Origin: Halomonas sp. PR-M31
Lineage (GTDB): Bacteria > Pseudomonadota > Gammaproteobacteria > Pseudomonadales > Halomonadaceae
Length of the DNA stretch: 64,000 nucleotides
Reading direction: 5' to 3'
Assembly (NCBI RefSeq): GCF_001039575.1
Contig: NZ_JIBT01000024.1
Span: forward strand, 1-64,000
Shown piece by piece: positions 38,555 to 48,000 of this stretch. The translations under genes were made by a program, and so were the position numbers. The stretch's first letter is position 1. Each line of letters opens with the position of its first letter. The notes below the pieces were generated by a model that saw nothing but the letters and a program-made list of their open reading frames with translations, had not been told where the DNA came from and did no database searches.

Positions 38555-39025
38555 ATGAAACTCGACCGCTATGACATCAAGATTCTCGAGATTCTGGCCA
38601 AGGACGGCCGGATCACCAAGTCGCGCCTGGCAGAGGCGATCAATCTCTCGGTCAGCCCCTGCTGGGAGCGGGTCAAACGGTTGGAAAAGGCTGGCATCAT
38701 CGAAGGCTATAGTGCCCGCATCAATGCTCGAGTGCTGCACAAGCGTGCGCCGGTCTGGATGCAGATCGAACTCAAGCAGCACAATGCGGAAAGCTTTCTA
38801 CGCTTCGAGAACGCCATTCATGCAACGCCGGAAGTCACCGAGTGTGTGGCGGTCGGGGGCGGCGTGGACTATCTGGTCAAGGTCGAGGCATCCTCCATCG
38901 ACGCCTATCAGCGCTTGATCGACGACTGGCTGATGTCCGACCTAGGCATCGAGCGCTACTTTACCTACATCGTCACCAAGACGGTCAAGGCGACGACGCC
39001 GTCAATCCAAATCGAACAGGAATGA
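38555..39025 (+). CDS. doeX: Lrp/AsnC-family regulator DoeX
   Basis: Regulator of ectoine catabolism. The 156-residue protein has an N-terminal helix-turn-helix (YDIKILEILAKDGRITKSRL, then CWERVKRLEKAGIIEGY) and a C-terminal RAM ligand-binding domain (ECVAVGGGVDYLVKVEASSI). Only 3 bp separate it from doeB, so it is in the same operon. In Halomonas elongata DoeX binds DNA near the ectoine genes; here the operator is not defined. Confidence 0.92.
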   Translation: MKLDRYDIKILEILAKDGRITKSRLAEAINLSVSPCWERVKRLEKAGIIEGYSARINARVLHKRAPVWMQIELKQHNAESFLRFENAIHATPEVTECVAVGGGVDYLVKVEASSIDAYQRLIDDWLMSDLGIERYFTYIVTKTVKATTPSIQIEQE

Positions 39026-39043
39026 TTACTCCATTCATGAACA

Positions 39044-39364
39044 CTACTGATCGAGTCGCTGCACCCGAGCCCGCAGCTGTTCCAGCTCCTCGAGCAGATC
39101 AAGGGCCAGCGCGGCGCCCGCCATATTGACCCCAAGGTCTTGTCTGAGCCGCTGCACACAGCGAATTCGGCGCACGCTGATGCCATAAAAACGCCAGCCG
39201 GACGGATCGCGGCCCACGGGTTCGATGACGCCTTCATCAACCAGATCGACGACTTGATCCGCGGGCAGTTGACAGGTGCGGCATAGCTGGGCCAGGGTCA
39301 ATTCGATGTCCTCTTCCAGCACCTCGGAGGTCAATGTCGGTAGGTCTCGTTTCGTCATGATCAC
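39044..39364 (-). CDS. cbpM: Chaperone modulator CbpM
   Basis: Small MerR-type regulator-like protein that binds the J-domain of CbpA and limits its activity. The 106 residues start [20 protein letters not shown], followed by the winged segment [20 protein letters not shown] and [15 protein letters not shown]-type text (here [20 protein letters not shown]) and a final coiled helix. It overlaps the cbpA stop by 4 bp, the standard cbpAM arrangement. It converges with doeX. Confidence 0.87.
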   Translation of the reverse strand: MIMTKRDLPTLTSEVLEEDIELTLAQLCRTCQLPADQVVDLVDEGVIEPVGRDPSGWRFYGISVRRIRCVQRLRQDLGVNMAGAALALDLLEELEQLRARVQRLDQ

Positions 39365-40320
39365 ACCCCCATATTCGTGCGTGGGTTGAATGTGAAGGCC
39401 TTCTCGAATTCTCGGTAGGCTTGCCTGGCGGCGTCATCGTCCGCTGGCGGCAAGGCGATCTTCACTATCACGTAAAGATCCCCCGGCGATTTGGCGGGCA
39501 GGCCGCGGCCCTTCAAACGCAGCTTGCGTCCTGCGGTGGAGCCGGCGGGGATCTTCAAATCCACGGACCCGGTGGGCAAGGGCGCCTTGACCGTTGCCCC
39601 AAGCGCTGCCTCCCAAGGCGCCACGGGTAAATCCAGAAACACATCCTTGCCTTCCACATGATAGAAAGGGTGCGGGCGAAATTCGACCTCGAGATACAGA
39701 TCGCCCGCTTCGCCCTGGCCCAGGCCCGCCTCGCCTTGGCCGGCAAGACGAATATGCTGTCCTGGATGCACGCCCTTGGGAATCTTGACGTTGAGGGTGC
39801 GCTCCCGCGGATGTAGCCGACCGTCGCTACCAGGCTGTGACTGGGTCAGAGTCAAAGCGCGAGTTGCGCCGGTGTAGGCATCTTGCAAATCGATGACCAC
39901 CCTGGCATGGCTATCCTGACCGCGCATATGGAACTCACGTTGCGAGTGAGGCCGATAGCCACCCCCGACATTGCCTCGACCGAACAGGCTCTCAAAAAAG
40001 TCGCTGAACTGATCCGTGTTCGTATCGGTGAAGCCGCCGCCATGAAAAGCGAAATCCTCGTTCCAGTCCGGCGGTGGCCGGAAATCCTGACCGCCTTGCC
40101 AATCCGCTCCGAGCTGATCATAGGCGGCGCGTTTCTCCGGGTCCTTGAGGACTTCGTAGGCCTCACCCATCTCCTTGAACTTCTCTTCGGCGTCCGGCTC
40201 CTTGTTGATGTCCGGGTGATACTTACGTGCCAGTTTGCGATAGGCGCGCTTGATCTCGTCCTGAGACGCGTCCCGCTCGACGCCCATGAGCTGGTAGTAA
40301 TCCTTGAACTCCATTTCCAT
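39361..40320 (-). CDS. cbpA: DnaJ-like co-chaperone CbpA
   Basis: Curved-DNA-binding J-protein that partners DnaK and binds the nucleoid in stationary phase. The 319 residues have an N-terminal J-domain with the essential HPD motif ([19 protein letters not shown]), a Gly/Phe region and two beta-sandwich substrate domains ([38 protein letters not shown]); there is no zinc-finger domain, as expected for CbpA. It sits on the minus strand between doeX and doeC and splits the ectoine cluster. Confidence 0.92.
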   Translation of the reverse strand: MEMEFKDYYQLMGVERDASQDEIKRAYRKLARKYHPDINKEPDAEEKFKEMGEAYEVLKDPEKRAAYDQLGADWQGGQDFRPPPDWNEDFAFHGGGFTDTNTDQFSDFFESLFGRGNVGGGYRPHSQREFHMRGQDSHARVVIDLQDAYTGATRALTLTQSQPGSDGRLHPRERTLNVKIPKGVHPGQHIRLAGQGEAGLGQGEAGDLYLEVEFRPHPFYHVEGKDVFLDLPVAPWEAALGATVKAPLPTGSVDLKIPAGSTAGRKLRLKGRGLPAKSPGDLYVIVKIALPPADDDAARQAYREFEKAFTFNPRTNMGV

Positions 40321-40536
40321 TCGATCCTTTCATGCTGCCCTGAAGGCATCCAAGCGTGTTTTGTGACGACTGTCCAGTGCCAACTGCTACAGAAAATTCT
40401 GCAACTCCCATGCTTAACTGCAAAAGAACTTCGTGCCCGCAGGCCTTGGGACAAAAATTATCCAGTCGAGACACGTAGTAACCTGAGGCTGTATTCAGGC
40501 AGAGCGCTGCCTGCTTTTTGTTTCAAGGAGGCACCC

Positions 40537-42006
40537 ATGAAGCTCAACGATCCACGTCTATTGCGCCAGTATGCCTATGTCGATGGCAAATGGACCCACG
40601 GCGATGGTGGCCGTGAGATGGCAGTGATCGATCCGGCCACCGGGGAGACACTAGGGCACATACCCCTGCTCGAGCCGGAGCAGATTCGCGGCACCGTGGA
40701 AGCTGCCGACGCGGCATTCGTTCAGTGGCGGGCACTGCGCGCCGACGAGCGCTGCGAGCGTCTGCTGGCCTGGTACGACCTGCTGCAGGCCAATCGCGAG
40801 GATCTGGCCATCATCATGACCCATGAGCAGGGCAAGCCCTTGCCGGATGCCCGAGGCGAGGTGGAATACGGTGCCAGCTTCATTCGCTGGTTCGCGGAAG
40901 AGGGCAAGCGCACCTTTGGCCAGACCATTCCCAGTCATATTCCCAACGCCGCCCTTGGCACCCTCAAGGAGCCGGTGGGCGTGGCGGCGCTGATCACGCC
41001 TTGGAACTTCCCGTTGGCGATGATCACCCGCAAGGCCGCCGCCGCCATGGCGGCAGGCTGTCCGGTCATCGTCAAGCCGGCCGGCGAGACGCCGTTCAGT
41101 GCCCTGGCGCTTGCGGAACTGGCGGAACGCGCCGGCATTCCAGCGGGTGTATTCAACGTGGTGCTCGGTGAAGCGGCTGAGGTGTCCGAGGTACTGTGCA
41201 AGGAACCTCGGGTCAAGGCTCTCTCGTTCACCGGGTCCACGCCGGTCGGACGATTGTTGCTGGAGCAGTGCGCCAGCACCGTCAAGCGGGTGTCGCTTGA
41301 GCTGGGGGGCAACGCGCCGTTTATTGTTGGCCCGGACGTCGACCCCAAGGAGGCCGCCCTTGCCGCGGTGGCGGCCAAGTTCCAGACCGCGGGGCAAGAC
41401 TGCCTGGCGGCCAATCGCATCCTGGTGCATGAAGACGTGCACGACGCATTCGTCGAGTACTTCGCCGAGCGCATGAAGGCTCTCAAGGTCGGCAATGGCC
41501 TGATCAGCGAAATCGATCTCGGGCCGCTGATTCATCAACGGGCCGTGGAGAAGGCGTCCAGCATCGTCGACGATGCCCTGTCCAAGGGAGCGACCCTGAT
41601 TCATGGCGATCAGTCCATGGCGCCGGGGGAGAACTTCTTCATGCCGACGCTGCTGACCGATGTGACCGCGGACATGCAGATCTGGCGGGAGGAGAACTTC
41701 GCCCCGGTGGCCGGCGTTACAAAATTCTCGAGCGACGATGACGCCATCGCCATGGCCAACGACACCGAGTACGGACTGGCGGCTTATGTCTATACCCACG
41801 ACATTCGCCGTATCTGGAAGATGCTGCGCGCCCTGGGCAACGGCATGGTCTCGGTCAATAGCGTGAAGATGACCGGCCCCCCGATTCCCTTTGGCGGGGT
41901 GAAACAGTCTGGGCTGGGTCGTGAGGGGGGTACTGCCGGGATCGAGGAGTATCTTGACACGAAATATTATTGCCTCGGCGGCCTCGGCTCTTTATCGGGG
42001 AGCTAG
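40537..42006 (+). CDS. doeC: Aspartate-semialdehyde dehydrogenase DoeC
   Basis: Oxidises L-aspartate beta-semialdehyde to aspartate, the last step of ectoine breakdown. The ATG at 40537 follows AAGGAGG and gives 489 residues of the succinate-semialdehyde dehydrogenase fold: IPWNFP-type segment as TPWNFPLAMITRK, catalytic Glu in SLELGGNAPFIV and catalytic Cys in TAGQDCLAANR. The protein resembles GabD, and by sequence alone that name would be possible; the doe context decides. The C-terminal text after YYCLGGLG (SLSGS) ends in the first bases of a long palindrome and may not be original. Confidence 0.88.
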   Translation: MKLNDPRLLRQYAYVDGKWTHGDGGREMAVIDPATGETLGHIPLLEPEQIRGTVEAADAAFVQWRALRADERCERLLAWYDLLQANREDLAIIMTHEQGKPLPDARGEVEYGASFIRWFAEEGKRTFGQTIPSHIPNAALGTLKEPVGVAALITPWNFPLAMITRKAAAAMAAGCPVIVKPAGETPFSALALAELAERAGIPAGVFNVVLGEAAEVSEVLCKEPRVKALSFTGSTPVGRLLLEQCASTVKRVSLELGGNAPFIVGPDVDPKEAALAAVAAKFQTAGQDCLAANRILVHEDVHDAFVEYFAERMKALKVGNGLISEIDLGPLIHQRAVEKASSIVDDALSKGATLIHGDQSMAPGENFFMPTLLTDVTADMQIWREENFAPVAGVTKFSSDDDAIAMANDTEYGLAAYVYTHDIRRIWKMLRALGNGMVSVNSVKMTGPPIPFGGVKQSGLGREGGTAGIEEYLDTKYYCLGGLGSLSGS

Positions 42007-42114
42007 CTGCGCTCGGCTATACGGCGTTAAAAATCGGCTTAAAATGCTCATTTACAACAGTAAACTCCGCTTTTTCGCCGATTTTTGCCTTGTCTAGCCA
42101 TCGCTCGCAGAGCT
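42001..42114. repeat. 114-bp imperfect palindrome between doeC and doeD
   Basis: Two arms of about 50 bp are inverted copies of each other around the loop CAACAG. Matching blocks include CTGCG / CGCAG at the ends, GGCTA / TAGCC, AAAAATCGGC / GCCGATTTTT and TTTA / TAAA near the tip. The element carries no gene and looks like a repetitive extragenic palindrome or miniature mobile element. I recall similar text in other marine gammaproteobacteria but cannot verify this here. Confidence 0.7.
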
Positions 42115-42173
42115 CTCTAGGTTGGTAGATATCACGTTTAAACTTATGTAATAAAAGCTTTCAGGAGAAGTTG

Positions 42174-43576
42174 ATGAGTACCCATCAGGAGCTGATTGAT
42201 CGTGACCGCAAGGTGACGTTTCATGCGTCCACCCATCTGCGCGACTTTGCCCAGGGCGATGCGCCGGGCCGGGTAATTACCGGCGGCAAGGGCATCAATA
42301 TCGTCGACAAGGATGGCCGCGAGATGATCGACGGCTTCGCCGGCCTGTACTGCGTGAACATCGGCTACGGGCGTACCGAAGTGGCCGAGGCGATCTACAA
42401 GCAGGCGCTTGAACTGTCCTACTACCACACCTATGTGGGCCACTCGAACGAGCCGCTAATCGAGCTCTCCGAGAAGATCATCAAGCTCGCCGGCATGAAC
42501 ATGTCCAAGGTCTATTACGGCATGTCAGGCTCAGATGCCAACGAGACCCAGCTCAAGATCGTGCGTTATTACAACAACGTATTGGGCCGCTCCCAGAAGA
42601 AGAAGATCATCTCGCGCAGCCGCGGCTATCATGGCTCCGGTATCGCTTCCGGATCGCTGACCGGCCTGCCGACCTTCCACAACCATTTCGATCTGCCCAT
42701 CGACAGCATTCGTCATACCGAGGCGCCGTACTATTACCGGCGCAGCGATGCCCAGGCCAACATGAGTGAGCGTGAGTTCGCCAAGGACTGCGCCGCCAAG
42801 CTCGAGGAGATGATCCTCGCCGAAGGCCCGGATACCGTGGCCGCCTTCATCGGCGAGCCGGTGCTGGGCACCGGCGGTATCGTGCCGCCGCCGGAGGGTT
42901 ACTGGAACGAGATTCAGCAGGTGCTCGATAAGTACGACGTGCTGCTGATCGCAGACGAGGTGGTGACCGGGTTCGGGCGTATCGGTACCGACTTCGGCTC
43001 GCATTTCTACGGCATGAAGCCGGATCTCATTACTGTAGCCAAAGGCCTGACCAGCGCCTATCAGCCACTGTCCGGCGTGATCGTTGGTGACAAGGTGTGG
43101 CAGGTGCTGGAGCAGGGCACCGGCGAGTACGGACCGATCGGTCATGGCTGGACCTATTCCGGTCACCCGTTGGGCGTCGCTGCCGGCTTGGCCAATCTGG
43201 CCATCATCGAGCGGGAAGGTCTGGCCCAGAATGCCGCCGAGACCGGCGCCTATCTACAGCAGCAGATGCAGAAAACCTTTGCCGATCACCCCTTGGTGGG
43301 CAACGTGCGCGGCGTCGGATTACTCGCGGCGCTGGAGTTTTCGCCGAACCCGGTCCATCGTGAGCATTTCGCGCCGGCCCTCAAGGTCGCCCGCGCATCA
43401 GTGCTGCTGCCATGGAGGAAAATCTGATTGCCCGGGCCATGCCCCATGGAGACATACTGGGTTTCGCACCGCCGCTGGTGGTCAACCGTGATGAAGTCGA
43501 TGAAATCATCGCCCGTGCCAAGTGTGCGGTAGACAAGGTAGCTGATGAGCTGACCCGTTCCGGCGATCTGAAATAA
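42174..43576 (+). CDS. doeD: Diaminobutyrate aminotransferase DoeD, frameshifted
   Basis: Transaminates 2,4-diaminobutyrate to aspartate semialdehyde using PLP. From ATG 42174, behind AGGAG, the frame runs MSTHQELIDRDRKVTFHAST to about 43392. Class III aminotransferase features are YYGMSGSDANETQLKIVRYY, the Asp in LLIADEVVTGFGR and the PLP-binding Lys in LITVAKGLTSAYQPLSG. The remaining sequence (ISAAAMEENLIARAMPHGD, LGFAPPLVVNRDEVDE, to 43576) is in another frame; adding one C at CCCGCGCATC restores KVARRISAAAMEEN and 468 residues. Probably an assembly indel. Confidence 0.9.
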
Positions 43577-43610
43577 GCGACGTTTTCAGCGATTAAAGAC
43601 CAGGTTGTCG

Positions 43611-43643
43611 AAAGCCAAGCTCTCAAGAGGGCTTGGCTTTTTT
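43611..43643 (+). terminator. Rho-independent terminator of doeD
   Basis: AAAGCCAAGC and GCTTGGCTTT form a perfect 10-bp stem around a 10-nt loop and run into TTT, 35 bp after the doeD stop codon. Confidence 0.9.
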
Positions 43644-43701
43644 ACCGTTTCCGACGCTACTATGGCAATAATATAGCGTCTAATAAGAAAAGGAGTTGCT
43701 C

Positions 43702-44704
43702 ATGCCAGATCCCGGTCACCATTCAGTCACCCTAGAGTCGATTTACCAGGCCCGCGCACGGATTGCGGGTCAGGTGGTCCGCACGCCGCTGATTCGCTCC
43801 ATGGAACTGTCTCGTCGCTTTGATGCGGAGATCTTTCTCAAGCTGGAAAACTGCCAACCCACCGGTGCTTTTAAGCTGCGCGGGGCGACCAATATGATCG
43901 CTACCCTGATCGAAAAACACGGTAGGGATTCACTTGACCAAGGTGTGACCACGGCCTCTACCGGTAATCACGGCCGGGCGGTGGCATTTGCCGCGGCCCG
44001 TTTTGGCGTGCCGTCGGTGATCTGTCTTTCGGAGCGAGTGCCGGACAACAAGGTGCGTGCCATTGAATCATTGGGGGCCGAGGTGAAGCGTGTGGGCCAG
44101 AGCCAGGACGAGGCTTTCGAAGCGGTCACGCGACTGGTCGAGGAGCAGGGCATGACATTGATTCCGCCCTTCGATGATCCGTTGATTGCCAGCGGTCAAG
44201 GCACCATTGGTCTGGAACTGCTGGAAGATCAGCTATCTTGATCGGGTAATCGTGGGACTTTCCGGAGGTGGTTTACTGGGAGGTATCGGCGCCGCCATCA
44301 AAGCAATTCGCCCGGATACCTGGGTGACCGGAGTGAGCTTGTCAAAGGGTGCGGCGATGTGGGAAAGCCTGGAGGCAGGGCACCCGGTCGACGTCGAGGA
44401 AAGCGACAGTCTGGCGGATTCTCTTAATGGCGGAATCGGTGTAAGCAATCGCTATACTTTCGATTTAGTGTCCGAGGTGATGGACAATCACTATCAGGTC
44501 TCCGAGCCCGCCATCGCTCGAGCCATGATTGACATGCTGGAGCACGAGAAAATGTTAGTGGAAGGCGCCGCCGCCATCGGTTTGGCCGCCATCGAGGAGC
44601 ACGGAGTGAACGTGCAGGGCCAGAAGGTGGCGCTGATCGTATCAGGCAATGGCGTCTCTCTGGCAACCTTCGATCGTGCTCGCACTTTGGCGGGAACCGT
44701 CTGA
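43702..44704 (+). CDS. eutB: Hydroxyectoine utilisation dehydratase EutB, frameshifted
   Basis: PLP-dependent threonine-dehydratase-type enzyme thought to act with EutC in converting hydroxyectoine-derived intermediates towards ectoine metabolites. From ATG 43702 with AGGAG upstream the frame reads MPDPGHHSVTLESIYQARAR; the PLP Lys is in NCQPTGAFKLRGATNM and the phosphate-binding loop ASTGNHGRAVAF is intact. At about 44233 the frame ends (LLEDQLS, stop); the next frame resumes YLDRVIVGLSGGGLLGGIGA. Two missing C residues (AGCTAT for AGCCCTAT) or one extra base explain it. Threonine dehydratase is the alternative name; position beside doe genes favours EutB. Confidence 0.85.
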
Positions 44705-44873
44705 TTCAAGTTCCTGCGGCAACAGCAGGTACTGCTACAAGATGTTAAATTTTTTGCACAATGATGAATGAATGTAGGAAAAGAATGATCATCATCAACC
44801 TTCATGGTATTTCAGCTTGCTAGTATCTTGGGCAAGATAGCGTCTTCCTTCTCCTTGGCGTAAGAATGTATCC

Positions 44874-46346
44874 ATGACTCGTTGTGTGTTTTTGCCTGTC
44901 TACCCTCGTGCTTTTCTCTGGTTGTTGTCCTTACTCACCCTGTGGCTCGTCTCTCCCGCTGCGCTGGCCATCAGCGGGGAGCTGGATATGACCAGCTCAA
45001 CGGTCGGCGCTATAGCCCTGGTTGTCTTCGTCATTGCTTACGCCTTGGTGATGCTTGAAGAGAAGCTTCATATGCGCAAGTCAAAGCCGGTGCTGGTGGC
45101 GGCAGGGATCATCTGGGCACTGATCGGCTGGGTTTACGTTCAAGCAGGCATGCCCCATGCCGCCGAAGAGGCGTTCGGTGAGACCTTTCTGGAATTCGCC
45201 GAGCTGATGCTATTCCTGCTGGTGGCGATGACCTACATCAATGCCATGGACGAGCGGCGGACATTCGATGCCTTGCGCGCCTGGATGGTAGACCGGGGGT
45301 TCAGCTATCGTAGCCTGTTCTGGTTGACCGGTGGTCTGGCTTTTGTCATCTCACCGGTAGCCGATAACCTGACCACGGCGCTTTTGATGTGCACCGTTGT
45401 GATCAAGGTCGCCGAGGGAGATCGGGCTTTCATCAATCTGTGCTGTGTCAACATCGTGGTTGCCGCCAATGCGGGAGGCGCGTTCAGCCCCTTCGGTGAT
45501 ATCACTACCCTGATGGTCTGGCAGGACGGCATGGTCAAGTTTTACGAGTTTTTCGAGCTGCTGATACCTTCGCTGGTCAACTTCCTGGTGCCGGCCATCA
45601 TCATGAGCTTCTTCGTCAAAAAACGCCGCCCACAGGCGCAGGATGACGTCGTTGATCTCAAGCGTGGCTGGAAGCGCATCATTGCCTTGTTCCTGCTGAC
45701 CATCGCCTCCGCCGTAGCCTGCCATACATTTCTGGGACTGCCGCCGGTATTGGGCATGATGACCGGACTCGGCTATCTACAGTTCTTCGGTTACTACCTG
45801 CGCCAGAGTCTGCCGCGCTCCCTGGAGCGTAAGCGGAAGCGCTATTCGCGGCGAGGCGATCAGCGCAAACTCGAGCGTCTAGGTAGCGTCGTGCCCTTTG
45901 ACGTCTTCAATCGTATCGCCCATGCGGAGTGGGATACGCTGCTTTTCTTCTATGGGGTGGTCATGTGCGTGGGGGGGCTGGGCTTTCTCGGCTATCTATC
46001 GATGCTCTCGGAGCTGCTCTACGTTCAATGGGATGCCACTTGGGCCAATGTCATCCTTGGCGTGGTCTCGGCGGTAGTCGATAACATTCCTGTGATGTTT
46101 GCCGTACTCACCATGCAGCCGGACATGTCTCATGGCCACTGGCTGCTGATCACCCTGACCGCCGGGGTCGGCGGCAGTCTGCTTTCCATCGGGTCCGCCG
46201 CGGGCGTGGCGTTGATGGGGCATGCGCGTGGCTCCTACACCTTCATGGGGCATTTGAAATGGGCGCCAGCCATCTTCCTGGGCTATGTCGCAAGCATCTT
46301 GACGCATCTATGGATCAATGCGGGAAGTTTTGCGATCAGCGGTTGA
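44874..46346 (+). CDS. nhaD: Na+/H+ antiporter NhaD
   Basis: Inner-membrane sodium/proton antiporter of the IT superfamily. The 490-residue protein starts with a cleavable or first hydrophobic segment (SPAALAISGELDMT) and has about 12 further helices. NhaD hallmarks are SPVADNLTTALLMCTVV and AANAGGAFSPFGDITTLMVW in the first half and VVDNIPVMFAVLTM and LLSIGSAAGVALMGHA in the second. It lies between eutB and eutC on the same strand, separated from them by 169 and 44 bp, and so may be read with eutC. The arrangement links sodium export to use of osmolytes. Confidence 0.92.
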   Translation: MTRCVFLPVYPRAFLWLLSLLTLWLVSPAALAISGELDMTSSTVGAIALVVFVIAYALVMLEEKLHMRKSKPVLVAAGIIWALIGWVYVQAGMPHAAEEAFGETFLEFAELMLFLLVAMTYINAMDERRTFDALRAWMVDRGFSYRSLFWLTGGLAFVISPVADNLTTALLMCTVVIKVAEGDRAFINLCCVNIVVAANAGGAFSPFGDITTLMVWQDGMVKFYEFFELLIPSLVNFLVPAIIMSFFVKKRRPQAQDDVVDLKRGWKRIIALFLLTIASAVACHTFLGLPPVLGMMTGLGYLQFFGYYLRQSLPRSLERKRKRYSRRGDQRKLERLGSVVPFDVFNRIAHAEWDTLLFFYGVVMCVGGLGFLGYLSMLSELLYVQWDATWANVILGVVSAVVDNIPVMFAVLTMQPDMSHGHWLLITLTAGVGGSLLSIGSAAGVALMGHARGSYTFMGHLKWAPAIFLGYVASILTHLWINAGSFAISG

Positions 46347-46390
46347 TTGGTGACAATAAGAAGACATCGATATGACCGGGAGTCTTCTTC

Positions 46391-47388
46391 ATGCAGCTTT
46401 TCAATCGGGACGTTATCAGTGACGCGGTCCACCTGGACCGCGCTGCGCTCGAGGCAATAGAGGAGGGGTTCAAGGCGCTAGGCCGCGGCGACGTGGTCCA
46501 GCCGCCCATCCTCTCGATGGCCATCGAGGAGTCCAATGGCGAGGTGGATGTGAAGACCGCCCATATTCGCGGCTTCGAACGCTTTGCCATCAAGGTCAGC
46601 CCCGGCTTCTTCGACAATCCCAAGCTCGGCTTGCCGAGTCTGAATGGCCTGATGATGGTGTTCTCTGCCAAGACCGGGCTGGTGGATGCGGTGCTCTTCG
46701 ACGAAGGCTATCTCACTGCGATACGCACCGCCCTGGCCGGCGCCATTGCCGCCAAGCACCTCTCGCGAGAAAACAGTCGCCGCGTGGCCGTGCTTGCGCT
46801 GGCGAACAGGCTGAATTGCAGGTGAGGGCGCTGCAACTGGTGCGCGATATCGACAGCGTCGATGTCTGGGCGCGCAAGCGCGACTCCGCCGAGGCCTACG
46901 CCGAGCGTATGCGCACGCTAGGGCTCACGGTCAACGTACATGACAGCGTCAAGGCAGCCTGCGCCCAGGCGGATATCATCGTTACCACAACTCCCGCACG
47001 AACTCCCATTCTTACCGCTCAAGACGTACCGGAAGGGGCGCATGTCACCGCCATGGGCTCGGATAGCCCCGAGAAGCGCGAGCTTGATGAATCGCTGATG
47101 ACCCGCGCCGACGCCTTCGTCTGCGATACCCGCGCCCAAAGCGAAACGAACGGCGAACTCAAGGCCTTTACCCGGCAAGCTCGTTCAAGATCAAACGACT
47201 CAAGTAGATCAAACAGTTTCGACGCTGATGGCAAGCCGCCATTCAAGGTCTATGAATTGGGAAGGGTTATCGCTGAAGGGCAGCGCCTGCGCCTCTCGGA
47301 TGCCAGCATCACGGTCTGTGACCTGACCGGCACCGGCGTGCAGGACACGGCGATCGCCAACTTCGCGCTGGGGCGTTTGATGGGGTGA
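46391..47388 (+). CDS. eutC: Ectoine utilisation protein EutC, frameshifted
   Basis: Ornithine-cyclodeaminase/mu-crystallin-type NAD-dependent enzyme associated with hydroxyectoine use. It starts MQLFNRDVISDAVHLDRAAL; the substrate Arg/Lys region FAIKVSPGFFDNP and LTAIRTALAGAIAAKHLSRE are in the first frame. At 46796 CTTGCGCTGG replaces the expected CTTGGCGCTGG; adding one G restores VAVLGAGEQAELQVRALQ with the Rossmann glycine motif, and the second frame runs to 47388 with VTAMGSDSPEKRELDESLM and DLTGTGVQDTAIA. An unusual Ser/Arg/Asn-rich insert lies near 47180-47240. Probably an assembly indel. Confidence 0.87.
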
Positions 47389-47554
47389 ATAGAGCGCGGA
47401 TTTGCAAGAAGGATGGTAGTGGCTTGCTGAAGCCTGCCGAGCTGTTCTTGGTGTTTTTTGATATCAATGAATTATATGAAAATGACGCACTCGATAATAT
47501 TGAATGAACGCGTCAGCATTTTTATTTAATATTAGAGCGTTCCGTCTAATACTT

Positions 47555-47561
47555 GTTAGGT
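47555..47561 (+). other. attC core-site-like GTTAGGT
   Basis: GTTAGGT fits the integron core site GTTRRRY and marks the left border of the accessory strip, 34 bp before the first small gene. On its own a 7-bp match is weak; it gains weight from the sites at 47864-47948 and 48553-48631. Confidence 0.3.
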
Positions 47562-47594
47562 GGTTGGTCAGTTTGTGATTCAGGAGGTTATCTT

Positions 47595-47867
47595 ATGGCA
47601 GAAGGGGAGAATTTGAGTGCCGATGCACAGGATGCGTATGTCAATCTTGGGACTCGCAACCACAAAACCATTAAAAAGATCAAAACCCGTCGGCTGATCA
47701 ACGCAATCAGAGAATCCCAGTTTGTCGGCTACGACAAAACCCCACCATACAACTGGCTGATGTTTGAGTATGATAGAAGAAAGACGCAACGGAACTGGAT
47801 ATTGGGAGTTGTCGCAGCAATTCTTGCAGGCGCTGGCGTTCTGATAACAGCTTTCGCCTCCACGTAA
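47595..47867 (+). CDS. Small hypothetical membrane protein
   Basis: A 90-residue protein from ATG 47595, which has AGGAGG seven bases upstream. It is polar and basic for 65 residues (including TIKKIKTRRLINAIRESQ) and ends in one hydrophobic helix, ILGVVAAILAGAGVLITAF, so it is probably tail-anchored. I do not recognise the family. It is followed at once by an attC-like hairpin, as in an integron cassette. Confidence 0.6.
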   Translation: MAEGENLSADAQDAYVNLGTRNHKTIKKIKTRRLINAIRESQFVGYDKTPPYNWLMFEYDRRKTQRNWILGVVAAILAGAGVLITAFAST

Positions 47868-47948
47868 AAAATCGCTTATGTTCGTTTCCGGCCCGGCGTC
47901 CGTCCACTGGACGCCCCTGACGGGCCACCGCATAGCTTTGCGTTAGGG
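47864..47948 (+). other. attC-like recombination site
   Basis: The segment begins at the stop codon of the small membrane protein with GTAAAAAATCGCTTATG and ends CATAGCTTTGCGTTAGGG; these outer arms are imperfect inverted copies, as are R''/L'' and L'/R' of attC. Between them is a hairpin with stems GGCCCG/CGGGCC and GCGTCC/GGACGC and unpaired bases on one side. GTTAGGG at the 3' end fits the core site except at its last base. Confidence 0.45.
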
Positions 47949-48000
47949 GTTAAATCGATGCAGTTTGATGTTCGTGATGTTCGGCAGGATAGGGAAGTCC

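Noticed and set aside
39883-40536. N-terminal extension of doeC into the cbpA gene
   Set aside because: The extension is antisense to the CbpA J-domain; the ATG at 40537 has AAGGAGG and fits the family length.
40537-42006. Succinate-semialdehyde dehydrogenase GabD
   Set aside because: Possible by fold, but the gene lies with doeABX and doeD and no gabT or GABA gene is present.
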